From a virus, in IMG/VR virus record IMGVR_UViG_3300046323_000652, positions 1 through 38,866 of that record: 38,866 nucleotides of DNA. One strand, written 5' to 3'. This document shows, piece by piece, positions 37,668 through 38,866 of the stretch; the first letter of the stretch is position 1; each line of letters opens with the position of its first letter. The translations under genes and the position numbers were made by a program. The notes beneath the pieces are model-generated. The model had not been told where the DNA came from. It searched no databases and saw nothing but the letters and a program-made list of their open reading frames with translations.

Positions 37668-37686
37668 TAGTTTTATCGAAAAAAAA

Positions 37687-37911
37687 TTAGTTGTCCGAAT
37701 ATGTCTGCTTCATCTTATCTAAGATATCCCAATCAACAACTAATTTTTTTCTAACATTGTAAATTCTGTTTTTTAATTTTGTTATTTTTTCAGGGTCGTC
37801 AATACCCTTACTCATGTCCCTCAAAATGAACATAGCCCATCCCCACTGCAATTTTGGGGTAACTATTTCTAATTCTTGCAAAAATTTTTCCTTATCTTTT
37901 CTTATTCTCAT
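37687..37911 (-). CDS. Small regulatory-region protein, Cro-position
   Basis: A 74-residue basic protein with KLKNRIYNVRKKLVVDWDILDKMKQTY. It is the first leftward gene opposite the repressor, in the place where Cro-type or early regulatory proteins lie. It is preceded by a promoter that overlaps an operator-like repeat. No HTH is visible, so a Cro-like call is based only on position. Confidence 0.5.
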   Translation of the reverse strand: MRIRKDKEKFLQELEIVTPKLQWGWAMFILRDMSKGIDDPEKITKLKNRIYNVRKKLVVDWDILDKMKQTYSDN

Positions 37912-37976
37912 TGTTTTTTACTAAACTTTTGTTAGTTTTGATAAGTATAATACTATATTACTTTATTCTTTACTCA

Positions 37977-38006
37977 CAAAACTAACATAAAATTGATAAT
38001 TAACAA
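37977..38006 (-). promoter_or_regulatory. Leftward promoter for the Cro-position gene, TTG-N19-TAGTTTTG
   Basis: On the minus strand TTG (38006-38004) and TAGTTTTG (37984-37977) are 19 bp apart. Start of transcription is expected near 37970, upstream of the gene at 37911. The -33 part lies within copy 2 of the 35-bp repeat, and the -7 part overlaps an inverted TGTTAGTTTT motif. Confidence 0.75.
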
Positions 38007-38027
38007 AATAATCTAATAAATTTTTGT
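37993..38027. promoter_or_regulatory. Operator-like 35-bp repeat, copy 2
   Basis: This block matches 37633-37667 at 32 of 35 bases and lies just before the repressor ATG (38029), covering the leftward -33 element. Binding here would repress the leftward promoter and could also regulate the repressor gene itself. Confidence 0.6.
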
Positions 38028-38028
38028 G

Positions 38029-38412
38029 ATGACAACAATAGGACAAAGAATTACAGCTCTAAAAAAATACAAAGGAATGAACCAAACAGAGTTAGCAAAC
38101 TTTTTGGGCGTTTCACCTTCTACAATTTCAACTCTTGAAAGAGATGAAAGCCAGCCGAGTTACGATGTAACTTCGGCAGTAAGAAAAAGGATTCCAGAAA
38201 TTAATATTTATTGGTTTTTATATGGCGAGGGAGGTATGATACTATCAAATGGGGAAAATGTAACTAATGAAGATATTGAAGCTGTTGAATTTTGGAAGGG
38301 GATGGCTATTTTAAGAGAGAAAGAGGTAGAAATGAAAACAAAGGAACTTGAACGAGTCAAGAGCTTACTAAAAATAAATCAAACCAGCGATAAGGCTGGT
38401 TTGTCTGTTTAA
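38029..38412 (+). CDS. XRE-family phage repressor (CI-like)
   Basis: A 127-residue protein (a GTG at 38026 could add one residue). Residues 4-60 form an XRE helix-turn-helix with QTELANFLGVSPSTISTLERDE, followed by INIYWFLYGEGGM, the hallmark C-side element of Bacteroidota phage repressors. A charged coiled coil (ILREKEVEMKTKELERVKSLL) would mediate dimerisation. There is no Ser-Lys protease domain, so RecA-linked self-cleavage is not expected. It faces the early genes divergently, and its start abuts operator-like copy 2. It is the likely lysogeny repressor. Confidence 0.85.
   Translation: MTTIGQRITALKKYKGMNQTELANFLGVSPSTISTLERDESQPSYDVTSAVRKRIPEINIYWFLYGEGGMILSNGENVTNEDIEAVEFWKGMAILREKEVEMKTKELERVKSLLKINQTSDKAGLSV
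38380..38403 (+). terminator. Hairpin overlapping the repressor 3' end
   Basis: CAAACCAGC (38380-38388) and GCTGGTTTG (38395-38403) form a 9-bp perfect stem with a 6-nt loop, inside the last codons of the repressor. It is followed by TCTGTTT rather than a pure T-run, so termination may be incomplete. Confidence 0.55.
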
Positions 38413-38478
38413 TATGGGTTGCTAAATTTTTAATATCTATTTTTTAATAAATGCACAATACTAAGTAATTTAACAAAA

Positions 38479-38706
38479 ATGCAAGAAAAACAATTATACT
38501 ATATTGCACAAGAGTTAACTGATTTGCAAGCAAGGGTGACTGCTTTAGAAATAATGGTGCAAAATCACTTATCTACGATGTTGCATATTAATAAAGATGA
38601 TTTAAGTAAAGAGGTTCAAGGAAATTATTTGGATGTGCTTAGTAAATTACAAAACGGATTACAAGTTCTTCACGAAGAATGTTTAGGGCTGCCGAAAAGC
38701 ATCTAA
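38479..38706 (+). CDS. Small helical protein downstream of repressor
   Basis: A 75-residue helical, acidic protein (QELTDLQARVTALEIMVQNHLSTML), likely a coiled coil. It follows the repressor on the same strand beyond a hairpin. No family is recognised; it could be a lysogenic accessory gene or a host gene. Confidence 0.5.
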   Translation: MQEKQLYYIAQELTDLQARVTALEIMVQNHLSTMLHINKDDLSKEVQGNYLDVLSKLQNGLQVLHEECLGLPKSI

Positions 38707-38782
38707 ACGTTTAATTTTGATGCCTGATAAGTATTGCTCAAAAAAATAAGACTTAAAAAATAAACATCTATTATAAATCAAA

Positions 38783-38866
38783 ATGAAAAAATCAATCATA
38801 TTTATTTTTTTACTGATGACTTCTTGTTATTTATTTTCCCAAGAAGCAACAACAAATGATGGTAAA
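38783..38866 (+). CDS. Exported protein, 3' end cut by window
   Basis: Only the first 28 codons are visible: MKKSIIFIFLLMTSCYLFSQ. The basic start, hydrophobic core and small residues mark a signal peptide; LMTSC could be a lipobox, and the SQ-type ending is also common in Bacteroidota exported proteins. The mature part is outside the window. It may be a lysogeny-expressed (moron) gene or a host gene. Confidence 0.5.
   Translation, partial: MKKSIIFIFLLMTSCYLFSQEATTNDGK

Noticed and set aside
37687-37911. Calling the 74-residue protein a Cro repressor
   Set aside because: Position fits, but no helix-turn-helix is visible in the sequence.
1-38866. CRISPR array, rRNA genes or insertion sequences
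   Set aside because: No regularly spaced repeat-spacer array, no rRNA-like stretch and no transposase-like protein were seen on reading the window.

Overview
The window is almost entirely a temperate tailed phage (siphovirus-like) genome from an AT-rich member of the Bacteroidota. The host call rests on three things. Promoters fit the Bacteroidota pattern TTG-N19-TAnnTTTG, Shine-Dalgarno leaders are absent, and several proteins (tail proteins, DUF6712-like connector, IntDOT-like integrase, lytic-enzyme candidate) have family types I know mainly from Bacteroidota phages. These family calls come from reading the sequence, not from a database search.

Layout. The left edge (3-911, + strand) holds the end of a PAPS-reductase-like gene, closed by a bidirectional terminator. 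From 974 to 26095 one long, tightly packed leftward operon carries the late genes. Read in transcription order they are: Zn-finger/PD-(D/E)XK nuclease, small and large terminase, tail/neck genes, two large tail proteins, tape measure, ClpP-type protease/scaffold fusion, major capsid, a structural protein, portal, connector, lipoprotein, lysis cassette, tail fibres and a putative depolymerase. The operon is interrupted only by a small rightward ribbon-helix-helix-like gene (14577-14762) preceded by three exactly 10-bp-phased GTTAC repeats. A repeat-rich 400-bp spacer (26096-26495) that looks like an integrase/attachment region precedes a rightward tyrosine recombinase (26514-27740).

The early operon (28.0-37.6 kb, leftward) encodes an excisionase-like HTH protein, HNH and AP2-like proteins, many small proteins, HNH and PD-(D/E)XK nucleases, a replication initiator with iteron-like repeats inside its gene, a RecB-family exonuclease with two candidate partner proteins, and a 111-nt tRNA-like element. 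The right end is the immunity region. A rightward XRE repressor faces a small leftward gene and the early operon, and two leftward promoters each overlap a copy of a 35-bp operator-like repeat. Two more small rightward genes, one cut by the window edge, close the window.

How it fits together. The repressor probably silences the two leftward early promoters. Early genes replicate and recombine the DNA, and the late operon builds and packages virions and lyses the cell. Many junctions are ATGA overlaps, which also exposes three genes of 39-44 codons that length-based gene calling would miss.
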